64,000 nt of DNA from Lachnospiraceae bacterium AC2031 (GCA_000687975.1 JIAB01000001.1:992001-1056000), one strand, 5' to 3'; shown: positions 52,771-63,226, counted from the first letter of the stretch. The notes: generated by a model not told the origin, from the letters alone. Translations and numbers: made by a program.

Positions 52771-54141
52771 CTACTGTTCCTTAAGTCTAAGTATGTTCTC
52801 CTTATCTGGATCATAAGCTTCCCACTTAGGCATCTCAGTTCCATCTGCATCAAGTCCGTTAGGATCACCTGTCTTAACAAAATTAGCAAAGTAGTTGCAC
52901 ATTTCTCTTGCCAGATCAAAGTGCTTACCCTTAAATGGTCTCCAGCACTTCTGAATAGATTCGAACCAGAACCAGAGATCAACTGAGTGGAAGGTTCCTG
53001 GATTATCCTCACCAGGAATGGATGGATCGAAGCAGTAGCAATAGAAGTTAGCATTCTTTCCTAAAGCCTTTTCACTTTCCATAGCCTTTCCAACAGCTCT
53101 CTTTACGCTCTTTTCAACTATGTTTACACCGCCAAATGTAAACTCATCGCTTGTATATCCTGTAATAACTGGAACATCTGGATACTTACCTTCCTCAAGA
53201 AGTGTAAGTGGATTACCAAGATAATTCTTACCATCTTTGATAGGGAACATCTTCTTATCAAGCTGTGGTGGAGAATCTGGAGCAAAATTCATAGGTGAAA
53301 ACTCTCCGTACAGGTCACGTACCTTTGCAGCATCCAGGGCTCTTGCCTCTTCAAGGGACTTAACGCCCATAAACTCAAAGAACTCTTCACCCTTCTTCTC
53401 TGCCTCTTCAAGAGTAAGAGGATTAAAGATGTCGCCTGTCATTCCTTCCATGTCGATCATTCCACTGAAGATGACAGCTCCCTTTACAATATCCTTGTTA
53501 GCTTCGCATGTAAGCTGCTGAAGTGTACTTCCACCACCAGCTGACTGACCAGCTATTGTGATTCTGTCTGGATCACCACCAAATGCAGCGATATTTCTAT
53601 GTACCCAATGAAGTCCAGCCTGCTGATCAAGAAGACCAAAGTTTGCTGGTGCATCAGGATTCTCTTTTGTGATCTCTGGATGTGCAAGGAATCCCATAAC
53701 TGCAAGTCTGTAGTTTACACTTACAACAATGATTCCTCTTCTTGCAAGGCGCTCACCGTCGAATTCCATTTCTGCTGTATAGCCCCACTGGAAGGCTCCA
53801 CCGAAATACCAAACAAGAACTGGAAGCTTCTCATCTGCACTCTTTGCTGGAGTCCAGATATTTAGATAGAGACAATCCTCATCCATAGGAATATCTGGAT
53901 CTACATGCCACTCTTTACAATAAACATCTTCACCGACACCTGGCTGATCCTGCATTGAGATAGGAGCAAACTCCTGAGCAAGCAGTACTCCGTCCCAATC
54001 TGTACAAGGCTGTGGTGCTCTCCAACGGTTCTTACCAACCGGTGGTGCAGCATAAGGAATACCCTTAAATGTAGTAACACGAGGATCTGCAGATGCAACT
54101 CCTCTTACAATTCCATTTTCAACCTTTACTTCTCTTAACAA
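52771..54141 (-). CDS. Type-B carboxylesterase
   Basis: A 456-residue serine esterase of the type-B (cholinesterase-like) family. FKGIPYAAPPVGKNRW, EDCLYLNIWTP and Ser200 in IAGQSAGGGS are the marks; the oxyanion loop reads YFGGAFQWG. With no signal peptide it should act in the cytoplasm. In this cluster it may remove feruloyl, p-coumaroyl or acetyl groups from xylo-oligosaccharides, which is an inference. The start is TTG 54141: no ATG occurs before residue 63, and AAGGGGG lies nine bases upstream. Confidence 0.87.
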   Translation of the reverse strand: MLREVKVENGIVRGVASADPRVTTFKGIPYAAPPVGKNRWRAPQPCTDWDGVLLAQEFAPISMQDQPGVGEDVYCKEWHVDPDIPMDEDCLYLNIWTPAKSADEKLPVLVWYFGGAFQWGYTAEMEFDGERLARRGIIVVSVNYRLAVMGFLAHPEITKENPDAPANFGLLDQQAGLHWVHRNIAAFGGDPDRITIAGQSAGGGSTLQQLTCEANKDIVKGAVIFSGMIDMEGMTGDIFNPLTLEEAEKKGEEFFEFMGVKSLEEARALDAAKVRDLYGEFSPMNFAPDSPPQLDKKMFPIKDGKNYLGNPLTLLEEGKYPDVPVITGYTSDEFTFGGVNIVEKSVKRAVGKAMESEKALGKNANFYCYCFDPSIPGEDNPGTFHSVDLWFWFESIQKCWRPFKGKHFDLAREMCNYFANFVKTGDPNGLDADGTEMPKWEAYDPDKENILRLKEQ

Positions 54142-54174
54142 TTATCTAGTCCCCCTTTTTAATGTCTTTTATAA

Positions 54175-56094
54175 TCATTTATTTAATTCAATACGGAATG
54201 GTACTACTGGCAGACGGTCCTCACTATAAACATTTGCATCTAGAGGACTATCGCTCCAGGCATAGCTAATAACCTCAGCCTCCTTTGGATATCTGACAAG
54301 CACCTTATTATTATCTATGATCTCAGCCTTCGCTGGATAAGCTGTATCACCAATCCAGTAACAGAAACCGATAACATCTGTCTCATTTCTATCTTCTTCA
54401 ACCAGCATTCCAATACCATGACTTAGTATTAATTTAATACTATCTCCGAAGATAACCTTTGCTTCGTTTTCAGTTTCACTATAGATTGAATACTCTATAT
54501 CCACTCTTTCAGGTCCAGGAATATACTTTTCCCTTCCATAAACAAGATCTGCAGCCGCAAGAGCAGCACGTCTTCCAACCTCTTTCTTATTAGTTGGATG
54601 AAGGTCACTGGACTCTCCCAGATCATAGGCCTGAATCATTGCTGTAAATGGAAGCTCACAGCACTTTCTCTGTTCTTCAGTGAGGTAGCTTCTTCTTCCA
54701 TAGTATCCAGCTCTGTTACCGTCATTAAAGGAAGCCAGCTGCACAAACATAAATGGAAGTGTTTCATCACCCCACAGCTTTCTCCAATCCTTAATAACAG
54801 CCTCAAACTCATCTTTATATGTAGCATAATCATCTACATTTGATTCTCCCTGATAGAAGAAGAATCCACGTGTCTTAACACGTCTCAGTGGGTAGATCAT
54901 GCAGTTATATACGCCAGTCGCCTTGTATGAGAAGAATGTCATATTTTCAATATATGGCATCTCCTTAGCAACTGTATATTCCCACTCACCTGCCAAAGAT
55001 ACAGTCTCTCCATCAGGACGCTTAATCATATAGTACTTACCAAGGCCCGGCATAAAACCGCCCTCGCGTCTAAATACGAGGAATCTTATCTCGATTACAT
55101 TTTTGCCCTTCTTAAGAAGTCCCTGTGGAATCTTATATATTCTAGGTGGATAGAGATAACCTGTCTCACCTACAAACTCACCATTAACATAGACCTTATC
55201 TGAATCGATGATCGCACCAAGATAGAGCTTTGTCTCTTCGTCGCTCCAGCCATCTCCCAGTTCGAACTCTTTCTTAAAATGAACTGCAAGACATTTGCCT
55301 CCAAGAGGTGTTCCCTCAAAGAAACCTGGCACATTAAAGGTACCACTTAGATTGCCTGAAAGATCCTGTTCAAAGGACTTATCAGCATCCTCTCTCCAGG
55401 CCATATCTTCTGCCTGTTCTCTTCTTTGAGTTTCCTGAACCCATTCATCATTCTTACACTCTTCATATTCAGCCACGTGAAGTCCAAGCTCTCTCATGGT
55501 TTCTTCGCCAACCCAGGACTTTATAGGAGTACCACCGATTGCGGTATTATATATACCTACTGTTACTCCTTCCTTCTCACTGATCTCTTTGGCAGTAAAA
55601 TATGCTACCGCACCAAAATTCAGTATTTCAGGCATCTTAGCATACTGCCATGATCCACTCTCGATCATTTCCTCAGTATGATGGAAGTTGAACTTTTCAG
55701 GCACTCTGAAGAAACGGATATTCTTATTATCCGTAGCAGTAATCTCATCTGCATATTTCTCCATGGTACGAGCAAGTGGAAGTTCCATATTAGACTGACC
55801 ACCACATACAAAGACATCTCCATATGTGATATGTTCAAATACTTTAGTCTCTCCATCAGCATCCTTTACTGTAAGACTGAAATCTCCTCCAGCTGCTCTT
55901 TTAGGAAGACTAACCTTAAAGTTACCACCCTCATCTACTGCAACCGTTTCCTCGAAGATCTCATCCTGATTTCCAGACTCTTCATTCTTAAACTGAACAG
56001 TCACCTGTCCCTTGGCTAACCCCCAAAACAAGTTCTCATCAGTATCTCTTTGGAGAACCATATAATCACTGAAAATACTAGATAGTTTAACCAT
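54175..56094 (-). CDS. SGNH-type acetyl esterase (sialate O-acetylesterase-like)
   Basis: A 639-residue esterase. The N-terminus (SSIFSDYMVLQRD) and GGQSNMELPL with Ser101 are typical of sialate-O-acetylesterase/CE6-type enzymes; YQGESNVDDY and DLHPTNKKEVGRRAA give the conserved Gly/Asn and the Asp-His pair. A jelly-roll-like insert occupies about residues 230-400. It lacks a signal peptide. In a xylan cluster its likely job is deacetylation of xylo-oligosaccharides, not sialate. Confidence 0.85.
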   Translation of the reverse strand: MVKLSSIFSDYMVLQRDTDENLFWGLAKGQVTVQFKNEESGNQDEIFEETVAVDEGGNFKVSLPKRAAGGDFSLTVKDADGETKVFEHITYGDVFVCGGQSNMELPLARTMEKYADEITATDNKNIRFFRVPEKFNFHHTEEMIESGSWQYAKMPEILNFGAVAYFTAKEISEKEGVTVGIYNTAIGGTPIKSWVGEETMRELGLHVAEYEECKNDEWVQETQRREQAEDMAWREDADKSFEQDLSGNLSGTFNVPGFFEGTPLGGKCLAVHFKKEFELGDGWSDEETKLYLGAIIDSDKVYVNGEFVGETGYLYPPRIYKIPQGLLKKGKNVIEIRFLVFRREGGFMPGLGKYYMIKRPDGETVSLAGEWEYTVAKEMPYIENMTFFSYKATGVYNCMIYPLRRVKTRGFFFYQGESNVDDYATYKDEFEAVIKDWRKLWGDETLPFMFVQLASFNDGNRAGYYGRRSYLTEEQRKCCELPFTAMIQAYDLGESSDLHPTNKKEVGRRAALAAADLVYGREKYIPGPERVDIEYSIYSETENEAKVIFGDSIKLILSHGIGMLVEEDRNETDVIGFCYWIGDTAYPAKAEIIDNNKVLVRYPKEAEVISYAWSDSPLDANVYSEDRLPVVPFRIELNK

Positions 56095-56122
56095 ACCTCA
56101 TACCTCTCTTTATGCCAGTTCT

Positions 56123-57724
56123 TTACTCACTTACAAGTTTTTTAAGAGCTCTACGAACTGCCCCTGGCCCCTCTAACATTTCTGAAAAATGTTTCTTGAT
56201 CTTGCCATTCATATCATCGGTTTCAAATATATTAATACCGAAAAGTTCTTCTTTACTAAGTATCCAGTTAACACCTGACATATCATCCTGGGTATTTCCC
56301 AGAGTTACATCCTCAAGCGCCCCTCTTAATACATCAAGCATAGGATCTGGACTTAGTTCCATCTTGTTTCCTTCATCATCTACACCGATCAGATATCTGA
56401 GCCATGCAGCAAGGACAAATGGAATAATCCTCATGTTATCTTCTTCGCCCTTCTGAACATAACCTCTGATTGTTTCGCCAAATCTGATAGCAAGCTTCTG
56501 GCTTGTATCTGTTGCGATTCTCTGAGGTGTATCAGGAAGATATGGATTAGGAAGTCTCTCTTCAAGAACCTCCTTTATAAAATCTTCTGGATTTATTATT
56601 CCAGGACTTATTACAACAGGCATGCCTTCTTCGCCCAGTTTATATACAAGGTTCTTTAGGTCCTCATCCTGCATCTCTTCTGAGATTTTCTTATAGCCCA
56701 GCAGACATCCTGTGATAGCAAGTGCTGTATGAAGCGGATTAAGGCAAGTCATAACCTTCATCTTTTCCGCCTTATTAACCGTATCACGGTCAGTCATATA
56801 GACACCTGCATCCTCCAGTGGAGGTCTGCCATTTGGAAATGAATCTTCGATTACAAGGTATTCAGGAATCTCAGCATTTACAAATGGAGCTATGTAGGTA
56901 TGTCTCGCTGTAATGATCGGATCCATATTTTCTATACCCAGTTCCTTAAGCTCACTTGCTATAGAATCATCAGGTCTAGGAGTGATCTTATCGATCATGC
57001 TCCAAGGAAATGCTACCACTTCCTCATCAGATATATAATCAACAAACTCCTCTGTAACGAAGCCCTTCTTCTGCCATTTCTTAGCAACAAAGAGCACGCC
57101 ATCACGAAGCTTCTTTCCATTCTGACTGCAGTTATCCATGCTTACCAAAGCGATTTTCGCAGCACCAGCCTTGAATCTTGCATAGAGCATTGAAGTAACT
57201 ATACCCATAGCAGTAGTTGGCTTCTTAGGTCCATTTGTAATATCTTCTTCAACAAACGGAAGTGTATTACCAGAAATATCTGTGCAGGCATAACCCTTTT
57301 CAGTAATGGTAAATGAAATCATCTTGAGTGACTCTTTCGAAGCTATTGCAAGCAGCTCATCCAGGTGATCATTATCTGCCTTTACTGCATCAGCAATTCC
57401 TGCTGTAACCTTCTTAACACTGTTTCCATCAGGTTTTAGTCCTACAGAAAGTGTGAGCATGTCAAAAGGTTCATATATTCTATCGATTATCTCTCCATCA
57501 AATGAATCCGTTGCAATGATTCCAGTAGAGAGCTCCCCCTTTTCCATAAGCGTATCAGCAATACCACCAATAAAGCCTCTAAAGATATTTCCAGCACCAA
57601 AATGCACCCACTCCGGAGACTCCTTAGTGTTTTCTCTTTTCGCCTCAATATCATAATTAGGAAGACTTACCCCTACAGACTCCCACTTTTCTCTTTCTTT
57701 TATTCCACTAATTGTTAATTCCAA
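56123..57724 (-). CDS. uxuB: Fructuronate reductase (mannitol dehydrogenase family)
   Basis: A 533-residue NAD-dependent reductase that turns fructuronate into mannonate. VHFGAGNIFRGFIGGI is the N-terminal nucleotide-binding motif, and VSMDNCSQNGKKLRD and TCLNPLHTALAITGCLLGY are the conserved catalytic stretches. It is longer than E. coli UxuB (about 486). The start is TTG 57724: the next Met is at residue 60, beyond the Rossmann motif, and GAGG precedes it by nine bases. Confidence 0.92.
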   Translation of the reverse strand: MELTISGIKEREKWESVGVSLPNYDIEAKRENTKESPEWVHFGAGNIFRGFIGGIADTLMEKGELSTGIIATDSFDGEIIDRIYEPFDMLTLSVGLKPDGNSVKKVTAGIADAVKADNDHLDELLAIASKESLKMISFTITEKGYACTDISGNTLPFVEEDITNGPKKPTTAMGIVTSMLYARFKAGAAKIALVSMDNCSQNGKKLRDGVLFVAKKWQKKGFVTEEFVDYISDEEVVAFPWSMIDKITPRPDDSIASELKELGIENMDPIITARHTYIAPFVNAEIPEYLVIEDSFPNGRPPLEDAGVYMTDRDTVNKAEKMKVMTCLNPLHTALAITGCLLGYKKISEEMQDEDLKNLVYKLGEEGMPVVISPGIINPEDFIKEVLEERLPNPYLPDTPQRIATDTSQKLAIRFGETIRGYVQKGEEDNMRIIPFVLAAWLRYLIGVDDEGNKMELSPDPMLDVLRGALEDVTLGNTQDDMSGVNWILSKEELFGINIFETDDMNGKIKKHFSEMLEGPGAVRRALKKLVSE

Positions 57725-57747
57725 CTTTTATTACCTCAAAATGCGTT

Positions 57748-58806
57748 TCATTTTTTATCCAACATATCCCATGCACCCAGGATGTACATTATTCCCAGGG
57801 CTCTATCGTATAATCCATATCCAGGACGACATTTTTCTCCCCAGATATGACGGCCATGATCAGGTCTGATATAGCCATCAAAACCAGCGTCATGATAAGC
57901 TTTAATAATATCCAGGATTCCAACATCTCCATCGCAGTCGCGATGAGAAGCTTCGCTGAAATCTCCATTTGGAAAATGCTTAACATTTCTAATATGGGCA
58001 AATGCTATCCTGTCAGCATGCTTTCTAACAATCTCTGCCACATTGTTCTTTGGATTTGATCCAAGAGAACCACTGCAAAGTGTAAGACAGTTATATGGAT
58101 CATCCACCATACTTACAAATCTATCCACAGACTCCGCATCCACCAAAAGTCTTGGGAGTCCGAATATATCCCATGGTGGATCATCCGGATGAATAGCCAT
58201 CTTAATTCCTGTCTCATGACAAGTTGGCATAAGCGCCTCCAGGAAGTATTTCAGATTCTCCCAGAGAGTCTCCTTATCCACATCCTTGTACATGTCGAAA
58301 AGCTCTTCCAGAGCTGCAAGTCTTTCTGGCTCCCAGCCAGGCATTGTATAGCCCTCGCACTCCTTCAGGATATAATCCGCCATCTCCTTAGGATCCTGCT
58401 TGATCTTATCCTTTTCGTAATAAAGTGCTGTTGATCCATCTGGAAGTGGATGGAAAAGATCCGTTCTTGTCCAGTCAAAGATTGGCATAAAGTTGTAACA
58501 TACAACCTTTACTCCAAACTCTGCCAGATTTCTCAAAGTTTCCTTATAATTCTCAATATAGAGATCACGGTTTGGTCCCGCTGTCTTTATATCGTCATGA
58601 ACATTGACAGATTCAACTACAGCCATTCCAAAGCCATATTCGTCAAGTTCATCTTTAACCTTCTGGATTTCATCTTTGGTCCAGATCTCGCCTGGCTGTT
58701 TCTCATGAAGAGCCCAAACGATTTCTTCTACACCAGGTATTTGTTTAATATCTGATAATGAAACCGAATCATTGCCGGTTCCATACCAGCGAAATGACAT
58801 TTTCAT
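57748..58806 (-). CDS. uxuA: Mannonate dehydratase
   Basis: A 352-residue dehydratase that converts mannonate to 2-keto-3-deoxygluconate. MSFRWYGTGNDSVSL, MAIHPDDPPWDIFGLPRLL, LCSGSLGSNPKNN and FAHIRNVKHFPNGDFSEASH are signatures of the UxuA family and include its metal ligands. AAGGAGTTAATT precedes the ATG. It lies 11 bases after the GH115 gene. Confidence 0.95.
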   Translation of the reverse strand: MKMSFRWYGTGNDSVSLSDIKQIPGVEEIVWALHEKQPGEIWTKDEIQKVKDELDEYGFGMAVVESVNVHDDIKTAGPNRDLYIENYKETLRNLAEFGVKVVCYNFMPIFDWTRTDLFHPLPDGSTALYYEKDKIKQDPKEMADYILKECEGYTMPGWEPERLAALEELFDMYKDVDKETLWENLKYFLEALMPTCHETGIKMAIHPDDPPWDIFGLPRLLVDAESVDRFVSMVDDPYNCLTLCSGSLGSNPKNNVAEIVRKHADRIAFAHIRNVKHFPNGDFSEASHRDCDGDVGILDIIKAYHDAGFDGYIRPDHGRHIWGEKCRPGYGLYDRALGIMYILGAWDMLDKK

Positions 58807-58816
58807 AATTAACTCC

Positions 58817-61684
58817 TTATCCGTATATATGTTTCTGTCTTCCCTTATCAGGGATATATTTCTTGATGATTATTTTTTCGAGCACATTTTCGCGAGATGC
58901 CGCGTAGAATCTCACTCTATTAACACCATCGTTTAAATTCACCAAAGCCTCCGGACGTCTCATATGTGTAAGAACTCCGTCTCCCCACTCTTCTGAGATT
59001 CCAGCCTGATAATCATCAGGAAGAAGCTTTATCTCTTTTACATCATCAAGCGACTGCGAATTAACTGAATATCTGATAAAGATATTCTCTCCTGCGGTAA
59101 ATGGATTCGCTGGTAGAACCTGGAAGAAGATTTTATATTCTCCCGCTTCTTCAACATTAAACTCATACTCAAGATATGGAGTATCACTGCTTAGTAGTGA
59201 ATTACTAATTACCGGGAAGAACTTCACTCCACTGTCCCAGCTTCCAACATCTTTTAGAGTAATAAACTCTTTATCTCCATCAACCTTCGAATTAGTTGCA
59301 TCCTTCTTGGATGTATAATCCTCAGCAGCAATCTCGATCACATCCTTCCTGAAACCAAGAAGTTTGAAATCCACCTTTCCATCTGCATACGCAATATATA
59401 AATGTACATCGTCCTTTTCCGAAAGACGTTCAAGTGTTTCCTTCGAAGCCTTAACAGTTATATATTCGATCAGGTTGTCTGGACCAACTGTACCGCTAGT
59501 CTTATCTATCTCTATATCAGCTCCGTCAGATAGTAGCACTTCGAAACTAACTGGCTTGTCGCCTGCTGATGCAACAAAGATTCTTGTTTCAAATAAATCT
59601 TTAGAATCACGTATCTCGGATTCACTTTCATAAGGAGCTCGCCACTCTCTAACTGTAAGTGTCCTCTTAGACCACTCAATACCGCTGTTAGCGTCCAGCT
59701 CACCTGTAAGTCCCGCCATAATAGTTGGGCCGTTTACAGGGATAACAGTTTCAAGAATCGGTCTTGCAGAAAGCTCACTGTTCCAGTTTCTAAAACCTAT
59801 ATGTTCAGCCAGCTGGAAGCCGTCCCATTTACCATCTGCCGCTTCGCCAAACTTATCCGCAAACTTTTTATCTATATCAAGACACTCCTTGATCTTCTCA
59901 GCATAGGTATTGGCCACAGTAGCTCCAATAGAAGCGAATGCATGATTATAAGCTCTATAAATCCACATCTCTATAAGATTCATTCCAGCAAGTGCATTGT
60001 AGGAAATCAGTTCCGTAAATGCATCCTTACTATCTGCAGCACATCTACTTTCTAATTCAGTGATAGTCTTTCTTATATATGATGTTTCCTGGAGAACAGA
60101 TTCAGCCACATATCCCTCGATCGGATATGCATTCTCATCCATATGCTCAGGTCTTCTGTTATGAACCAGTCTTGTATATCGATTATAAGTATCTGTAAGA
60201 AGATCCAGGTCATCAGCACTAAAGGCTGCGCCAAATGCTTTCTCCATCCAGTTTCTTAGATACTGCTTTGTCATATTTGGAGAGTTAATTCCATAAGTAT
60301 CGTAGTCATATGCAAGACTCAGGAAATAACTAAGTGGCATCTCATTTAGTCCAAGATCTCCAACATTTACAATCCAGAGATCTCTGATTCCATGCTCATA
60401 CGCCGTAGTCATCTGCTCCCAGACCTCAGGCAGATATGTACTATTGATCCACTCATAGGAAACTGGCTCGCCGTGATAATCAAAATGGTAATACATACCG
60501 AATCCGCCCTTGTGGGCTCTCATTTCCTCTGTAGGAAGAGTTCTTACATAACCATGATTATCATCACAGAGCATGAGGATGATATCCTCCAGCTCCTCTG
60601 AATGCATGAGTCCCTCAGTATTTGCATCACCGTAATAGAAAGGCTCCACCTCTTTATATAAAGCCAGCATACGAGGCACCTTAGTGAGATCACTATCTAC
60701 CTCTTCCTTTATCAGCTGATTCTGTGTACGGATAACATCCTTAAGATACTCAATATTATCCTTAAGTGTTGCCTCACCCATGATCTTGGAGTCTCTCTCT
60801 CCACGCATACCAACAGTGATGACATTTTCCAGATGTCCATTTCTCTTTAGACCATCTCTCCAGAATCTTATGATTCCTTCTCTATTTGTAATAAAGTTCC
60901 AGGCGTCGCCGTAGATTGAATCCTTACCTCTAACATGGCTATACTCCTCGCCGTGTCTAAGACAAGGTTCATGATGGGAAAGACCCATAACTACGCCGAG
61001 CTCATCAGCAAGCTCTGCACTTGCAAGGCCTGGACCATCCTCAGCAAAACAGGAAGACCACATAGCAGGCCAGAGATAATTTCCCTTCATACGTAGAAGC
61101 ATCTCAAAGACGCCTTCATATGCACCCACTGTGAAACCGCCAAAGTGCTTATTGCACCAGGTTCCAAAACAAGGCCACTCATCATTTATAAAGAAACCTC
61201 TATATCTTACAGAAGGCTCTTTCGAAATAAACTTATCAGCCTCTGTGATCACAAGTTCTTTTTTAGCAGGAGTCGCCAGAGACCAGTTAACCTGAGGAGA
61301 TACTCCCATAAGGTCAGAGATATGAAAAAGACCATAGATAGTGCCTCGTTTATCACTACCAGCGATCACGATGCGATTAGCACCATCATCTCCAACCAGT
61401 GGAAAGAAGCCATAAACCTCTCTCTTTCCTTCTATACCGTCAAATGAAATCTCACCCTTTTCAACTAACGAATCAAGCAGTGGACTCATCCCGATAGTTC
61501 CAAAAAAGATTTCCACTGAGTTAGTAGTACATTGATACGAAGTCGCATCATATAACGCACTAACAGGATGTGAATCTGTTACCAGTTCCACATCCTTCAT
61601 AACAAGTTCAGATATTTTCTTTACGCCGCTCAGTGTCTCCTCTTCATAGAAAAACCGGACGCTTGTATCTTTATTAATAACCAT
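58817..61684 (-). CDS. GH115 alpha-glucuronidase
   Basis: A 955-residue enzyme that removes (4-O-methyl)glucuronic acid from xylan and xylo-oligosaccharides, including internal residues. The layout follows GH115: an N-terminal alpha/beta domain (about 1-165), a TIM barrel beginning at RYRGFFINDEWPCFGTW with LRMKGNYLWPAMWSS and VGMRGERDS, a helical domain, and a C-terminal beta domain (about 790-940). No signal peptide, so it acts on imported oligomers. GAAGGA eight bases before ATG 61684 fixes the start; the frame extends five codons further to a TTG. Confidence 0.93.
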   Translation of the reverse strand: MVINKDTSVRFFYEEETLSGVKKISELVMKDVELVTDSHPVSALYDATSYQCTTNSVEIFFGTIGMSPLLDSLVEKGEISFDGIEGKREVYGFFPLVGDDGANRIVIAGSDKRGTIYGLFHISDLMGVSPQVNWSLATPAKKELVITEADKFISKEPSVRYRGFFINDEWPCFGTWCNKHFGGFTVGAYEGVFEMLLRMKGNYLWPAMWSSCFAEDGPGLASAELADELGVVMGLSHHEPCLRHGEEYSHVRGKDSIYGDAWNFITNREGIIRFWRDGLKRNGHLENVITVGMRGERDSKIMGEATLKDNIEYLKDVIRTQNQLIKEEVDSDLTKVPRMLALYKEVEPFYYGDANTEGLMHSEELEDIILMLCDDNHGYVRTLPTEEMRAHKGGFGMYYHFDYHGEPVSYEWINSTYLPEVWEQMTTAYEHGIRDLWIVNVGDLGLNEMPLSYFLSLAYDYDTYGINSPNMTKQYLRNWMEKAFGAAFSADDLDLLTDTYNRYTRLVHNRRPEHMDENAYPIEGYVAESVLQETSYIRKTITELESRCAADSKDAFTELISYNALAGMNLIEMWIYRAYNHAFASIGATVANTYAEKIKECLDIDKKFADKFGEAADGKWDGFQLAEHIGFRNWNSELSARPILETVIPVNGPTIMAGLTGELDANSGIEWSKRTLTVREWRAPYESESEIRDSKDLFETRIFVASAGDKPVSFEVLLSDGADIEIDKTSGTVGPDNLIEYITVKASKETLERLSEKDDVHLYIAYADGKVDFKLLGFRKDVIEIAAEDYTSKKDATNSKVDGDKEFITLKDVGSWDSGVKFFPVISNSLLSSDTPYLEYEFNVEEAGEYKIFFQVLPANPFTAGENIFIRYSVNSQSLDDVKEIKLLPDDYQAGISEEWGDGVLTHMRRPEALVNLNDGVNRVRFYAASRENVLEKIIIKKYIPDKGRQKHIYG

Positions 61685-61699
61685 AACTATATCCTTCAA

Positions 61700-61736
61700 A
61701 ATGAGTCAATTGGCGATAGAGCCAAAGTGACTCATT
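61700..61736. repeat. AATGAGTCA hairpin repeat, copy 4
   Basis: AATGAGTCA (61700-61708) and TGACTCATT (61728-61736) enclose an inner stem TTGGC/GCCAA. On the coding strand it overlaps the TAA stop of the GH51 gene and ends just before the ribosome binding site of the GH115 gene. Confidence 0.8.
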
Positions 61737-63210
61737 ATTTTGTAAATTTCAGGTAGTTCCATGAGCCGCCCTTAAGTGTTACTGTTTCACCAACTTCGTG
61801 TGTTACAGGTGTAACATTGTCAGGAGTCTCCATAGAGTTACCTGCCTTAAGGTCATCACCCTCCATAGAGATATGTGACACAAGCTTAAAGCCCTCGAAT
61901 CCAGAAAGCTCAAGCTCTGCATCTTCTCCCAGCTTTCTATTAGTTGCAAAGAGTGATACTGTATTTCCATCCTCAGAAAGAACTGCTACTGCATCTACTG
62001 TAGCCACATTCTCTGCCTTTCCTTCTGTAAATGTGCCAGCCTCAACAGCAGTATCAAGTGCTGTTCCGCGGCCATTTACTGATGTATACATGAATGGATA
62101 GAAGATTGTCTGTTTCCATGTTCCGCCACCTGTCACGGTCATGATAGGAGCGATAACATTTACCAGCTGAGCAAGACATGCGATTTTTACTCTGTCACTG
62201 TGCTTAAGAAGTGTGATCATAAGATCACCAACCACGATAGAATCCTCAAGGTTATACATATCCTCAAGAAGAGGTGGTGCTATCTGCCATGGCTCCTGCT
62301 TCTTATCCTGTTCATTACTGTGGAACCATACGTTCCACTCATCAAATGAAAGATTAATATCCTTCTCTGACTTTTTCTCTGCCTTAACCTTGTCACAGAT
62401 ATCGATAACGTCACGAATGAACTTATCCATTATCGCTGCAGAACCAAGATACTCCTGAGAGTTGTCATCTGGATTTCCATAGTAGCTATGAAGAGAAATG
62501 TAATCGAGATGCTCATAAGCCTCACGAAGAACTGTCTCCTCCCACTCGCCAAAGGTCTCCATGAAAGGACCTGAACTACCACACGCAACAAGCTCAATAG
62601 ATGGATCTACCATCTTCATAAGCTTAGCTGTCTCGCAGGCAAGTCTTGCATACTCAGCAGGTCTCTTTGTCCCTATCTGCCAGTTACCATCCATCTCATT
62701 TCCAAGGCACCAAACCTTGATTCCGAAGGGATCTTCAAATCCATTCTCTCTACGCTTATTTGCGTAATATGTATCAGTCTTTGAGTTGCAGTACTCAACG
62801 ATATTTCTTGCATCATCAGCTCCCCTTGTACCAAGGTTAACTGCCATCATCACATCTGACTCAGCACGCTTTGCCCACTCCTGGAATTCATCGATACCAA
62901 CTTCGTTTGTTTCGATAGAGTTCCATGCGAGTTCCATTTTCTTTGGACGAAGAGCCTTATCTCCAGTTCCGTCCTCCCAGTTATAACCAGAAACAAAGTT
63001 ACCACCTGGATATCTCACCATAGGAACCTTAAGCTCCTTGATAAGAGACATTACATCCTGGCGAAATCCCATATCATCTGCTGTCTCGTGACCTGGCTCA
63101 TAGATACCGCCATATACGGCTCTGCCAAGATGCTCAATAAATGAGCTATATATACGATCATCAATCTTGCTGATCTGTTTATTTAAATCAATACTAATTT
63201 TAGCTTTCAT
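61735..63210 (-). CDS. GH51 alpha-L-arabinofuranosidase
   Basis: A 491-residue enzyme that removes arabinofuranose side groups. SSFIEHLGRAVYGGIYEPGH and RYPGGNFVSGYNWEDG are GH51 signatures; Glu172 in LGNEMDG is the probable acid/base and Glu291 in SFDEWNVW the nucleophile. No signal peptide, so it is cytoplasmic. AAGGAGTAACAAG precedes the ATG. It lies between the GH43 and GH115 genes. Confidence 0.95.
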   Translation of the reverse strand: MKAKISIDLNKQISKIDDRIYSSFIEHLGRAVYGGIYEPGHETADDMGFRQDVMSLIKELKVPMVRYPGGNFVSGYNWEDGTGDKALRPKKMELAWNSIETNEVGIDEFQEWAKRAESDVMMAVNLGTRGADDARNIVEYCNSKTDTYYANKRRENGFEDPFGIKVWCLGNEMDGNWQIGTKRPAEYARLACETAKLMKMVDPSIELVACGSSGPFMETFGEWEETVLREAYEHLDYISLHSYYGNPDDNSQEYLGSAAIMDKFIRDVIDICDKVKAEKKSEKDINLSFDEWNVWFHSNEQDKKQEPWQIAPPLLEDMYNLEDSIVVGDLMITLLKHSDRVKIACLAQLVNVIAPIMTVTGGGTWKQTIFYPFMYTSVNGRGTALDTAVEAGTFTEGKAENVATVDAVAVLSEDGNTVSLFATNRKLGEDAELELSGFEGFKLVSHISMEGDDLKAGNSMETPDNVTPVTHEVGETVTLKGGSWNYLKFTK

Positions 63211-63226
63211 CTTGTTACTCCTTGTA

